Shown: positions 45,736 through 56,438 of the stretch, one piece after another
How positions within the stretch are numbered: position 1 is the first letter of the stretch
Layout: each line of letters begins with the position of its first letter
Assembly: GCA_033439685.1 (NCBI GenBank)
Contig: JAUEDM010000004.1
Coordinates: 1,674,001-1,738,000 of the forward strand
DNA: 64,000 bases
Origin: Apodospora peruviana
Taxonomy: Eukaryota > Ascomycota > Sordariomycetes > Sordariales > Lasiosphaeriaceae
Direction: 5' to 3'
Position numbers and translations under genes: made by a program
Notes under the pieces: model-generated
Database searches by the model: none
Seen by the model: only the letters and a program-made list of their open reading frames with translations
What the model was told of the DNA's origin: nothing

Positions 45736-47085
45736 TGCTGGCCCAAGAGTTGAAGGGAGTAAGTGCCATCGTGGCACCATTCCATTATGTGATTGCGCCT
45801 GCTCAATACGCGGACATTCAGTGATGAAAGTCTGGATAGCAGGAGCAGGAGCAGGAGAAGGAGCAAATGAGCAATACGGGTAAGGCTCGAGCGGCAGTCG
45901 CACACCTGGGGCCATTCAATGGCACGTGGGCTAGATTCGGCAGCCGCGTTTCCTGGTCTGGAAAGGAGGTTTGAACTTCGCTTCCAGATGGGGACGAACG
46001 GTCGGATTGTTTGCGCCTGCCTTGTCCGAAGTCCAGCCTCGAATTACGGAATAAGGTTTTAGGTTGGTGAACACGCCACCCCGTCGGCAGGTCAAGTTAA
46101 GCTCGTCGATCATCCGGCTACCGAGACCAATCAGACACGATGACAGAGTGGGTAAAATGCGAGGTCATCGCCAGACGTCAGAGGCTAAAAACGCCTGAAG
46201 CTGTGCCCGGACCACCCAGGAGTCGCTGACAGAAGAATTGGCTCTTCTGATTGGTCGGACTTTGACCTACCTGTCATAGCGCTCATGCATGCAGTCCCCG
46301 CTCACCGTTTCCTGCCCCTGCATCCCCACGTCTTGTGTCACATGTGGCAGTTGTGAGGCACAAGCCGCCCATGGCATTGCAGAAGGTTCCATGCTCGCCA
46401 TATAACGACATCAATAAAACACTCGACCTGGCACGATTCGGCCGTCGGAAGTGCGGCTCATCCGGACTCATCATTGTTCAATGTTCTGGGCTCTGGAGAC
46501 TATGTCCGTGTGCTGCTGCCTCAACGTTTACTCCATGTAGACCTGGTCATAACGGTCACAGTAGTATCATGGACCAGGCATGACGTTGACGTCGACAGTG
46601 TTTTGGTCTGTTCAACTGAATGCCCTCCGAATCATCCTGATATAGCTTCCAGCAGCCTCCTTGCCTCCCTACAACGGGGCGCATCCCAAGAAGTTCAGCC
46701 GCCAAAATTAGCAGCATCGACGTGCAGCTTCATACGGTACATTCATCCCAACTTCAAGAATACACGACTTCTGCTATAATCTATCACATCTGCACGAAGA
46801 AACAAGTAGGATTTCTGGACGGTTTGTGACAACGTCGTCGGGGAATTTTGTGACACGGACGGCTACTTGCATTGCATCTGTTTCCCAAGTTTCTCCTCCC
46901 TCCCTCACATACCACACACGCCACCGAGACCGCTGTGCACCTTGACGCTGTCTAAACTCGCTTCTGGATTTAATCATTCCAGCGATCCTCCAAGAGAATG
47001 TGCGCATGATCTTTCATTTTGTCTTTCTTTACAGTCCAACCGAATCTCCACAATGTCGGCAGTATATACTGATGCTCTGCATCCA

Positions 47086-48074
47086 CTAGGCGGCAGCCGC
47101 CTCGGGGGTAGAGTTAACAGCGGCCGGAGATGCAGCAGCAGCAGCAGAAACAACGGTGGCAGCGGCAGCCTCTGGTGCAGCAGCTATACTTACGGCGTTA
47201 GCAGCCCTTGTGGCAGCAGCAACTTCGGGTACAACAGCGTTCGCAGCTTGATCAACCGCTCTAACAGGAGGAAGGGCGAGACCGTCAAGCGACGGCGCAG
47301 CAAAGGCCGCGGGATCGACAGATCCCACGAACGGTGCAGAGTCGAGCGAAGTACATCCTTGTCTTTTCGCCTTTGAACCACGTCTGAGCTTGGTTCGGCG
47401 CATAATCTTCTTGGCCTCTGCCACCTCTCGTTTGAAAATGCCTATCAAATCATTTGTTAGATCTCTTATTTTGTGATACAGCAAACAGTTCAGCAACCAA
47501 GAAAAGAAAACAAAAATGTCGTCATACCCAAGTTAAAGTTTCCGAAGAGAAAGCCGCTGTTGAACAAGCCCCGGATGCCTCCGCCGCTCAGAAACCCCAA
47601 CTGCTCCAGCTGAATAAGCTGTTGCAGCTCCAAGAAGAGCTCTAATTCGTTGTCCTGGCCCAGATTCAGTATGTTGTCTAGGCCGAGTGCGTTGTTCAGG
47701 CATAAGCCGCCCAGCATGGCCAAGATCCCCTGGGCTAGCGCATCCTGGTTGTTGAGGTCGATGCTGTTGAGATCGAGACCGTCGATGTTGAGATTGTCGA
47801 GATTCAGTCCCCCTTGATTTAATTCTGCGGTAACGTTGTTGATTTTGTCGACATTGTTGTCGTTGATGTTGTTATTGTTGAGATTGTCGAGATTGTCGAG
47901 GTTGTCGTTGATGTTGGCGTCGAGCTGTTCATTTACGCCAGCAATGTCACTGTTGTTGGCGATGACAGAACCGTTGAGAATGTTTGCGCCTGCTATTCCG
48001 CTTTGTATGTCCTGGCGTCTAAACCTGACCGCAGACACCAGGCCGGCAGATAGGAGAAGGGATAGACCCTTCAT
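47086..48074 (-). CDS. secreted Leu/Asn-rich repeat protein, 300 aa
   Basis: Two exons, 48074-47528 and 47441-47086, with an 86-nt phase-1 intron (GTATGA donor, GATAG acceptor). The signal peptide MKGLSLLLSAGLVSA is followed by VRFRR. A region dominated by Asn, Leu, Asp and Ile follows, with repeated NLDNL, NNNNIND and LNLDNLNIDGLDL units, then a Leu/Glu/Gln stretch (ELELFLELQQLIQLEQLG) and a Gly/Phe patch. Potential N-glycosylation sites include NGS and NVT. Across the intron the character changes: a very basic segment with clustered dibasic sites (FKREVAEAKK, MRRTKLRR, KAKRQGC), and then an Ala/Val/Pro-rich tail ending PEAAAA. The basic segment looks like a Kex2 processing region that would release the tail. 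No named domain is known to me. Confidence 0.85.
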
Positions 48075-49981
48075 GATGACGAGAGCTACCTGGCTCTAGG
48101 TTGAATCTGGTGAGGAGCTTGGGGATATGACTTTCAGACAAAATGAATTTTGCAAAAGAAGCACTGCTTTCTATTCAGGCACCATTAGCAAGCCATCCCG
48201 CTCCATCTCGGATAGAAGAAGTCCGAATAGTTACCTTTTGGATAATTATTATCTATGAAGTCTGAGGATTAGTTCCAGAAACACCAAACCACCAGGACCG
48301 CCTGTCCAGCGAAAGACCAGGGTGGGAGGTATGTTATACTCTACGTCTTCCCTTCCCATCTGACACCTGCCGCAGCGCGGGTAAAGCAGGAAACATGATG
48401 ATTTCGTGTTCGTTCAGGCATGGAGTGAGTCGATCATAGATTTGCTGCAAAATGTTTCGAACGGTAGATGATGTCGATGAAACCGTCCATGGCGAAAGAG
48501 CCGAACGATCACACGGTTGAAAACAAACTTCTTTCTAAGGGCCAAAAATGCAGAACTAATGACTTCCAGGAAGATCTACCTGCGCTTCTTGCCCACATAT
48601 TTGGCTGGTTGAGAGCGAGGGAGTTAGATTGCCATCGATGCCTCCGCGAAGATCGGTGTGTGTGTCTAACTGGACTTGGTTGGTTGGAGGCAGTAAGAAG
48701 CACTGGAGATCTATCGGCAAGTGCTTCTGGCCACGCTCCCGTCCTACCTGTGCTCGCCAAATCTTAGATCCGAAAATCTTTTCCCCAGATTTCTTGACTC
48801 CATCTCCCCATGCCCTTCAACGATGTACCTTTGGTTCGTACCTTAGCTGTTAAGCAAGAAGTCCCCCAATGAATTCAAGATTCGGAAAGTTAGGTTGACT
48901 AACAGCGGGACCTACCACGTATCGTGTGAAATGCCTCGGTATTTCCTTCTTTTGGGTTCTTCAGAATCTCTTCAGGTTCCCATCTTCAAAACTACTTTGG
49001 AAGGGTTTCTTCCGCCCTCTGCTGCTTTCTGCCAGCCTCGATTCTGTAGAGCCTAGACCTCCAGACACCTTGGCCAAACTGGGTCACTTCCATTGATATG
49101 TATCTAGACTCCTGATCTCCACGGAACAAAGCGAACTCCAACAACACCCCCCCCACCCTCGAAAAAGTGGCACAACTTGTAGCTTCTAGAAGCCAGTAAG
49201 CTCGCAGTGAAGCCCGCCCAGAATATCAAGCCCGTGTGACACACCCATCATTCTAGCCCTTCAGGACAGCAATAATCCCCGTGTCCAATCGTGATGGTTG
49301 ATATACCAGTTAGGGTTGATGCGATGAACAACACCAACATTCATCGACCGTTTCAGCGTGCCAAGACGGCAACCCCAGATCTCATGCAATGCACTGCTGC
49401 AACAACATCCCCGCGGTGTGGTTGTACTGTGGTAAACTCAACTAAAGGGGCCATTTTCACACATAGAGATGCGCGCGCTGCAGTACACGTGAGATGGTGG
49501 AATAAGATGAAATTGATAGCAACTATTGTGCTCGAGTGTAGGCTGGGGTAAGTATCCACACCGGTATACATAATACCTTTGTAAACAAGACAAAGTGCAC
49601 CACCACTTGATGTTTGATGTGGAAGGATGTTCGAGTAAATAGGTGCGTAATACCTAGTTGCGTCGAGCCTTAGGGTTCTCCTCTGTTGCGTAGGTGAACA
49701 TCTTCTATCCCAAGAAGTCGTATGCGCCGCTATCCTATCCCGGTGACGTCCAAGGCTGGGTTGCTGTTCGGGAACGTGTCCTGGCATATGTCCTGGCATA
49801 TCCCAGTACTGGAACCTATCTTCCCAAAAGCCCATCTGTCGAGTGTTTTTAATATGTACAATGGCTGTCAAAACGGTCTTATCCAACACCAACCGACGCA
49901 TAATGCGCAGGCGAGCATGCCGAACAGCCAGCATCCTGACTTCCGACACTGATGATAACCTTGGATTTGGTCAACCTTTCG
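48075..49981. other. 1.9-kb intergenic region
   Basis: Upstream of the second secreted protein gene. A minus-strand frame of 198 codons (49949-49353) has no domain, and part of it arises from a short direct repeat (TGTCCTGGCATA twice, near 49777-49801). It is not called. Nothing else is recognised. Confidence 0.5.
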
Positions 49982-50386
49982 TCACCTGACGGGCCGAGAC
50001 CGGACGTTTCCTTCGTCATTGCTGGACTTTTCTTTGCTTGTGAACCCGAGAAGATCGCCTAGTACTCCCTTGGGCTTCGGCACAGGGCATTCCCTCTTGG
50101 AAGACGTCAATGCCTCTGCTCCGTCCTCGTCGACTGGGCTGCTGCTGCTCGCTTGGAACTGGATGATGCCGTCCTTTGTCGGCTCCGGGTCCGGATTCGC
50201 CGGCCGAACTCTCCTCCTCCTCCTCTTTATACCCCCTTCCGACATCTCGCTATCGGCGAAAGCCACCCTCGGAGCGGGGCATGGTAGAATGTGGGGGAGG
50301 GCGACGACGAAGAAGCTCGCCGCGACGGTTGTTGCGAACAGTGTCGAGGTCATCCGCGACCGGGGGTGGAGATGGGGCGGCGCCAT
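49982..50386 (-). CDS. small one-span protein with basic linker, 134 aa
   Basis: A single exon. The first ATG is at 50386 (134 residues); a second in-frame ATG at 50353 would give 123 residues and place the hydrophobic segment (TLFATTVAASFFVVALPHIL) right at the N-terminus, which may be the true start. The segment is followed by PCPAPR, an acidic patch, a run KRRRRR, a disordered acidic middle and a C-terminal block KRECPVPKPKGVLGDLLGF that looks conserved in character. The layout suggests an N-terminal membrane anchor with a cytosolic or matrix tail. I recall similar small proteins in Pezizomycotina, but no function. It is divergent from the PP4-type phosphatase gene. Confidence 0.65.
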   Translation of the reverse strand: MAPPHLHPRSRMTSTLFATTVAASFFVVALPHILPCPAPRVAFADSEMSEGGIKRRRRRVRPANPDPEPTKDGIIQFQASSSSPVDEDGAEALTSSKRECPVPKPKGVLGDLLGFTSKEKSSNDEGNVRSRPVR

Positions 50387-51231
50387 CAACCAAGATTTGA
50401 GACTGGTCGAGCCTGAGCTGGAATGTGTTATTAGGGAGTGCTTTCATCAATTAGCCCCGGAGTGGTCGATTTCGGCTGTGCCACTGAGTTCCCCTTAAAC
50501 TCACTGGGTGCTTTTATTCGAGAGCGCGGGAAACCATCCTGCACACCACAAGGTGTGAGATGCTCTGACTTCGGTCTGAGGGACGCCAATTGGATGGAAC
50601 CGGGTCATACACAGTAAGTGGTGAACAGGATGGACCGTGCGTCGTGCCTCGAAGCTTGGAGGAGGAGCTTGGAGCTAGGGAATTATTATTTGACGGCAGT
50701 GGGCCTGTTTTGACGGTTGATGACCGAACCACGAAGCAGCCAAGCTCCAGCGATGGATGCATCCCCCTTGAGCGCCCCACATGCGTGCGGGTGCAGTCAG
50801 CCTTCACTCCCTTCAGCTTGCGCGGCGATAAGCGTGCACGGGCCATATCTCACAGCTCTCCGCGGTCCCAGGAAGGTGAAAGCTGGGGAAAGTCGCCGCC
50901 GCCGCGCCGCGCTTTCGCAAAACCATCCATCCCAACTCCAAAACCAACGCCTCAAACTTCAACGTCGACCCTACCCAAGAACCAAAGTCGAATCAACTTC
51001 CTTAAACTTTGAAGCATCAATATTAATTGTCACACTTAACGCTTATAACACATCGGCAACCAACAATCTACATGACCACGAGCTGATACATACCAACGAA
51101 TCATATCTCCGCGCTTTTTCGGACGAGCTCAATATCAGAACTGCAACAAATCGCACCACCCGTCCGATCTCTCCAATCCACGGCCGCGCGCGAAACCGAG
51201 TCGTAGCCATCCTTTGGAGGGAATCGCAAAG
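50387..51231. promoter_or_regulatory. divergent promoter region
   Basis: About 845 bases between the small one-span protein gene and the PP4-type gene. Open frames inside (50590-51012 +, 50846-50514 -) lie on opposite strands and have no domain. The stretch just before 51232 is rich in A and C, a usual composition for fungal 5' leaders. Confidence 0.45.
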
Positions 51232-52820
51232 ATGAGCGACCTCGACAAGTATGTTTTGATATCCACTACATACTATCGCGCATTTGGGCAGGCGTCGAGA
51301 CTGACTAGACCACGACAACCAGGGCGATAGCGCAACTGAGAGCCTGTCGGCCGATTCCCGAGGCACAGGTCCGCGAAATCTGCCACAAGGCCCGCGAGCT
51401 GCTGATTGAGGAAGGGAATGTGGTTACGGTCTGCGCACCAGTTACGGTATGAATTGGGAAAGAAAAACAAATTGAAAGCGCATCGAGTTTGCTGATGGTG
51501 GTGCGCAAACAAAAGATCTGCGGCGATATCCATGGCCAGTTCCACGATCTCATGGAGCTCTTTCGTGTCGGCGGCGACGTCCCCGATACAAACTATCTCT
51601 TCATGGGTATGCACCTACTCCCCCTTATCTTGAGTCCGTTTTCAAATGGACGTACCTTGAATCAGAGGGCCGAGATTGGCTGACAGTTTTCGACTCCAGG
51701 CGATTTTGTCGACCGCGGCTTCTACTCCCTCGAATCCTTTCTCCTCCTCCTCTGCCTCAAAGTACGGTATCCCGACCGCATGACCCTTATCAGGGGCAAC
51801 CACGAGTCGCGACAAATAACGACGGTATACGGCTTCTACGACGAGTGCCTAAGGAAATATGGCAGCGCCAACGTATGGCGCTACTGTTGCGACATCTTCG
51901 ACTACCTCGCTCTGGGCGCCATCGTTCTCGGCGCCTCAAACACGCTCTCCCCGGGCAACGACCCGACCACCCTCCCGGCGGAAGAGGACACGGAAATCGA
52001 AGTATGTAATGCCGACGGACATGTAATGAGCCGCTTCCGCCGGCAAGGAGGACGGATAAATCTTATAAGGGAAACACAGACCATCAGCCCCAAAGGCGCG
52101 CCGTCATCATCACCGCCTGTGAATGGCACATCGTCATCACCATCCGGTAGCGCCCCTCCAGCGGTAGGCGCGCCGACCAACACAGGCCCACCCGGGTCTG
52201 GTGCATCGGGGTCGAGTGGCGGATCGGTCGGTAACCCGGCTGGCGCCGTGCTGTGCGTGCACGGCGGTTTGAGTCCCCTGATCGACATGGTAGATAAAAT
52301 CCGCCTGCTAGACCGCAAACAAGAGGTCCCTCATGAGGGCGCCATGTGCGATCTCTTGTGGTCGGACCCGGACGAGATAGACGGCTGGGGTCTGTCGCCT
52401 CGTGGCGCGGGATTCCTGTTTGGCGCTGATATTGTCAAGGTGTTCAACCACAAGAACGATCTGAGTTTGATCGCGCGCGCGCACCAGCTCGTCATGGAGG
52501 GGTTCAAGGAAATGTTCGACGCCAGTATCGTGACTGTCTGGTCGGCGCCCAACTACTGCTACCGCTGTGGCAATGTCGCAGCCCTGCTTGAGCTCTCCGA
52601 AGACGATTCTGGATTGGGAATTTTCGCGCGCAGTAATGGTGATGTGAACCGCAGCGACGGGGGGATGGGCCAGGGAGCACCGCCGAGAGGGGTGTTGATG
52701 GAGAGCGATCTGGCCAGGAAGGGGGGCGGACCAGCGCGGCGATATCGCGTGTTCCAGGCGGCGCCGCAGGACTCGAGGGGGATGCCGGCCAAGAAGCCTG
52801 TTGCGGACTATTTCTTGTAA
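51232..52820 (+). CDS. pph3: PP4-type Ser/Thr phosphatase catalytic subunit
   Basis: Four exons: 51232-51248, 51323-51446, 51516-51606 and 51700-52820, predicting 450 residues. The N-terminus MSDLDKAIAQLRACRPI matches PP4 rather than PP2A. The metallophosphatase motifs are all present: GDIHGQF, GDFVDRGF, RGNHES and LCVHGGLSP, then WSAPNYCYRCGNVA and the C-terminal DYFL tail that is carboxymethylated in this family. PP4 acts with regulatory subunits in DNA-damage recovery and other signalling. Two insertions set it apart from the ~307-residue human enzyme: about 106 residues (near 155-260) of Ser/Pro/Gly-rich sequence between the AIV and LCVHGGL strands, and a shorter Gly-rich insert before FQAAPQDSRGMP. 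A GTATGT within the first insert (from 52001) could act as a cryptic donor, but no clear acceptor restores the frame. Confidence 0.93.
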
Positions 52821-53263
52821 AAGCATGAAAGGACTAATGAAAAAAAACCTTAATGGTCATGAATGTACCTGAAATTAGTGGAGTTCACAGATAAGCGAAC
52901 AAAAGGTGCTTGGGAGTTGCTTGGGATTTTGCTCTTTTGATTACAAGTCTGTCTCTTATCTCTTCTATCCGGAAACAAGATGACAGGCTTAGAGTACCTT
53001 TGGTACCTTGGATTCCCACACCATTTTACACTGTTCGTTTCACATCCTAAGCGCACTCGCGGTAAGCTGATCTATGGCGTTGCTAACAGTCATGTTGTCT
53101 ACCGCACAGTCGGCACCCGGAGCACAGCCAAGAGTCGCGCGGACTTGGAAAGGGTCTGCGCCAACCATGGATGATATTCTTTTCTCAATCGGTTATTAGA
53201 AAGGATTTGGTAAAAGGTCAGGGCGGTCTTGGGTAAATCTGAAAAAACACGGTGAAATATCAC
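52821..53263. other. convergent 3' intergenic region
   Basis: About 440 bases between the PP4-type gene and the bZIP gene. An AGTACCTTTGGTACCTT motif lies at 52993-53009. No gene is visible. Confidence 0.5.
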
Positions 53264-54042
53264 TTACAGGTCGGTCGCCATCGAGCAGTTATTATTGCCC
53301 GGGCTAGTACGCGTTGACGACGACCTCGGTGGCGACGATGAAGAGTAGCTGGTGGGCGCGGCTGAGAGCGACGACCGGATACGGTTGTGTTCGTGCTGCT
53401 GTTCCAGCGGTGGGCATTGGAGGATCCCAGCCATCCCGTAATCGTAGCCGCCAACGGTTTCTCGCCCGACATTTGTATAGGGATTGGCTGCTGCAAAGGG
53501 CGGTCGAAGGTCATCTGTATTTGACCCTTCGAAAGACATTCCGGCGTTATCAACCGCCGATGACGTCGGGGCCATGAGTGGTTGCTGCTGCTGGCCCTCG
53601 AGGAATGATGGAGTCGTCGGACCACCATAATCCAACAATGACGGCCGTCGTGGAACCAGAAGTTGCCTCAGCATTTGCGCGGAGCTTCCAGCGCCCCCGT
53701 GATGTTGTGGAGGAGCTGTACTGGATGATGAGGCCAGATATCTCTCGATACTCTCATCCTCGAAACCATGGTTGTTAAGGAGGACACGCAGCCTCCTGTT
53801 CTCGTCGGCGACCTTGCGGGCCGCTACCTGGATCTCGGCCGACGCCTCGATGCCCTGCAGCTCAACCAGTCTCAGGCGTTGCTCGAGCTCTTGGACGTAC
53901 TCCCTCCGTCTTGCGCGGGAACGTCTCTGGTTCTCTCGTATACGCGCGAGGTTCGTTCTCTCCTTGGTTTGGCGTCAGAAATGATAGGCTATAACAGATA
54001 CAAAGTAGAAATCAGGGCATAGCTTACTGGGATTGTCGACAT
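53264..54042 (-). CDS. bZIP transcription factor, 237 aa
   Basis: Two exons, 54042-54028 and 53962-53264, with a 65-nt phase-0 intron (GTAAGC donor, CCAAG acceptor). The first coding exon holds only MSTIP. An in-frame TAG lies 18 bases upstream of the ATG, which supports this start. The basic region is ARIRENQRRSRARRREY, with the invariant Asn and Arg, followed by a short zipper (LEQRLRLVELQGIEASAEI) and a second heptad stretch around ENRRLRVLL. After the zipper comes GFEDESIERYL, also seen in this fungal bZIP class. The rest is Gln/Ser/Pro-rich and probably disordered. A nuclear DNA-binding dimer is expected; the targets are unknown. The acceptor could also be three bases further on, removing one Glu. 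Confidence 0.9.
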
Positions 54043-55963
54043 GTCTGTGAACAACGTCTATACAAACGGGCAACCGCCACAGGCCTGGTCCGACTGTAAC
54101 CCTTTAGGTAAACCACAAGATTATAACAACCCGGGTATTGTTGTTGTCTCGTATTCCCTTTTCACCTTATTATTACCTGTCCCAAGGGTTGTATTTTGTG
54201 AGTATATTATGCGTACAATATATTCAGGTGGACTTGCTGCTAGACTGAATGATGGATGATAGTCCAGGAGAGGAGAAAGGGAGTGAACAAGAGGAAGTCC
54301 GGTCCAGGAGCATGGGTGAGGCGGTAATTTCTGATACATATGGAAAGTAAGTAATGTAAGGTACAGACAGTACTCTCATTAGTAAAAACGTACCTGAGGG
54401 ATAATATCTCTCAACATTGGGCGACCACTGCGCCATCGTTCAGCACGACCAAAGACGGGACGAGTCGAGTGTGGTCACGATATCCAAGACTTTGCAGGAT
54501 GGAACGAGGACGAGCTCGGCAAGGAGCTACACACGAGGGCCTGATCCCGTCTGATACATCAGATATAGGAGGATACGTTAGGCAAGATAAAGAATTAGGT
54601 TGATGAGAAGCCTGCGAGCCTGCGCACTGCTATCTTGACCTGGAAAGTGCCTTGTTTAGATATCTCACTTGTGCACCAGACTGAGAAAGAGATGGATGTC
54701 CGGACAAGATGCAGTCGGTGTTGTAGTGGTGGACGTGGAGGAGGAAATGGGGATAAAGAGCTGAGAGAACAAAGACCCTAAGGTACCGTACGGAATACAA
54801 CGGAACTGTAATCTGTATCCCGTACAGATCTGCAAGCTGAACAATCGAGACGTACCTCGTGTCTCCATCCAATCCAGTGAAATCCAGAAATTCAAAATAA
54901 GCCCGGGCTGTCTCGCCTCCGCGCCTGCCCATAGCTTTAGCAACGCGTGCTCCACTGCCGTGCTTTTTCGGTCTGGGTACGGGTTAGAGCCCGGCACGGG
55001 ATGGAGTGTTACCGCACGGCGTTTTATTTATGGCAACCAGGAAGGCTGCGACGGGCAACTGCTGGCAGCTGTGAGAGGTGGTCTATTACCTCATTTACAT
55101 AAGGTATTTGCAATAACTACCTACTAAGCACACCAGTTGTACCTTTTTTCCTCTCCTTATTTTTTGGAACAAACAATAGGCACTGTATCACTGATGACTA
55201 GTAGTATTAGAGTTATTTCAGGCATCATCGACGGGTAAGTCCATCACAGGTCAAGTGCATTGGCAGTTGGGAATCTTGAATGTAGATGACAATAAATCCC
55301 TGAATGCTGTATTTATTTGTGGATTATATTTCGGATACTATCCGAGGCAAACGGACCCAAAGACATGGCCACAGGGGAGGATGGCTGGCACCGTATCGGG
55401 CTTTTTAGGTTGATACCCTTCGCGCGGTAGTCTCAGCCTAGAATCACAGCAAATGACGCACGTGATGTCGTCCGGCGTGTCGAGCAAAAAGGTGACTTTG
55501 GCATGAGGAACAAAGGCCCCAAGTGGGCAAGAGGCGCGTTGTCGAACATGATGATGCTTCAGGTGTGTGAACCTTCAGGTGTGTGAACCGATTTTCCCTG
55601 AAAGTTAGCAGGTGCGAAAAGTGCGAACCGGTTTCTCTGCGAGTTAGCAAGGTACGAACACCTGTTGCAATGAGGCGTGATCCTGACGAGTTTGTGATAT
55701 TGGAGGGTGGAATCGGTTGTTTAAATAACACGTTGTGAGGGTCCCCCCGGGAGAAAATTATAGAGAGACAATCACATTGTCCGTCCTATCCCAAGAACAA
55801 CGGCGGCATGTCCCAGAACAACAGGCAAAATTTGATCACAGTTCTCCGCAAGGACAGAGACTCGTCGAAACGGTTCCATTGTAGCGAAAATAGCAAACGT
55901 TATGTATGTACACTAGTGCGCAGCGCACCGAGGGTCAACGGGTAGGCAATATCATGAACTGTC
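54043..55963. other. 1.9-kb region upstream of bZIP
   Basis: Between the bZIP start and the 88-residue membrane protein stop. It probably holds the bZIP promoter and a long 5' leader. It contains the tandem duplication at 55557-55588 and a related diverged repeat pair (55590-55658). Short frames on either strand are not called. Confidence 0.5.
55557..55588. repeat. 16-bp tandem duplication
   Basis: CTTCAGGTGTGTGAAC occurs twice head to tail (55557-55572 and 55573-55588) without mismatch. A diverged pair of about 29 bases follows at 55590-55618 and 55630-55658, sharing GTTAGCA and GCGAA/ACGAA blocks. The whole 100-base stretch therefore looks built by local duplication. Confidence 0.85.
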
Positions 55964-56438
55964 CTATGTCGAACTCTCCTTTGCTGCTTGTGCCCGCTCG
56001 TGTTCTTTGACCTGCTTGCTCCAACTGCGGTTGATAGTTAGCAAAAGACACATGTCTTGCCCTCTGTGGGCGCTAAAGAACAAGTCACATACTATCTGCT
56101 GGGATAGAACCGTCCAGGCTCGGGCATCTTGTGTCTGTATTCCTTTTCGGCGCTGATTTTCCATACAATCGCTGTGATGGCGAAGACGGTTAGGCCAAAC
56201 ACAGCCGTGTTGGACTTCCAGTTGTTCGGCTGCGCATACCAACCACCAGCCGGTGACCAGACATGCTTGGGGTAACTGCGGGTGTCGGTTAGACCGCGGA
56301 ACTCGAGATGGATGAAGGGCGGACTGCTTCGTCTCTCGCGGATCGAGCTCGAGGGGGACACTCACGGAATCTTAGGACCGCCGCCCTGTTTCATTTGTAA
56401 GCCGGTAGACAGACCAATTGTACAGGAAAACTTACCAT
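55964..56438 (-). CDS. 88-aa single-span protein, probably mitochondrial
   Basis: Four exons: 56438-56436, 56385-56366, 56275-56093 and 56024-55964. The first coding exon is only the ATG. The result begins MGGGPKIPYPKHVW, then GGWYAQPNNWKSNTA, one hydrophobic segment (AVFGLTVFAITAIVW, about 32-46) and a basic, hydrophilic C-terminus with MPEPGRFYPSRYWSKQ. Introns 3 and 4 are fixed by frame. If the first intron were not spliced, an ATG at 56394 would give MKQGGGPKIP in the same frame, so the N-terminus has two possible forms. The size and layout resemble small accessory membrane subunits of respiratory complex I, but I cannot assign it firmly. It shares a short divergent promoter with the mitochondrial ribosomal protein gene. 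Confidence 0.8.

Larger units (their letters stand above)
44539..47085. other. 2.5-kb spacer between the secreted pair
   Basis: The upstream region of the first secreted protein gene and the downstream region of the second. It contains an 11-bp tandem repeat (45611-45665), a perfect hairpin (45715-45735) and a GCAGGA micro-repeat near 45838-45860. Frames such as 44915-45376 (+) and 44971-45360 (-) overlap each other and are not called. Confidence 0.5.

Noticed and set aside
49353..49949. 198-codon minus-strand ORF
   Set aside because: No domain, and part of it is made by a short direct repeat. The codon pattern does not look like the neighbouring genes.
52001..52260. retained intron inside the PP4 insert
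   Set aside because: A GTATGT is present, but no acceptor with a branch site restores the frame to LCVHGGLSP, and the segment stays open in frame for over 100 codons.
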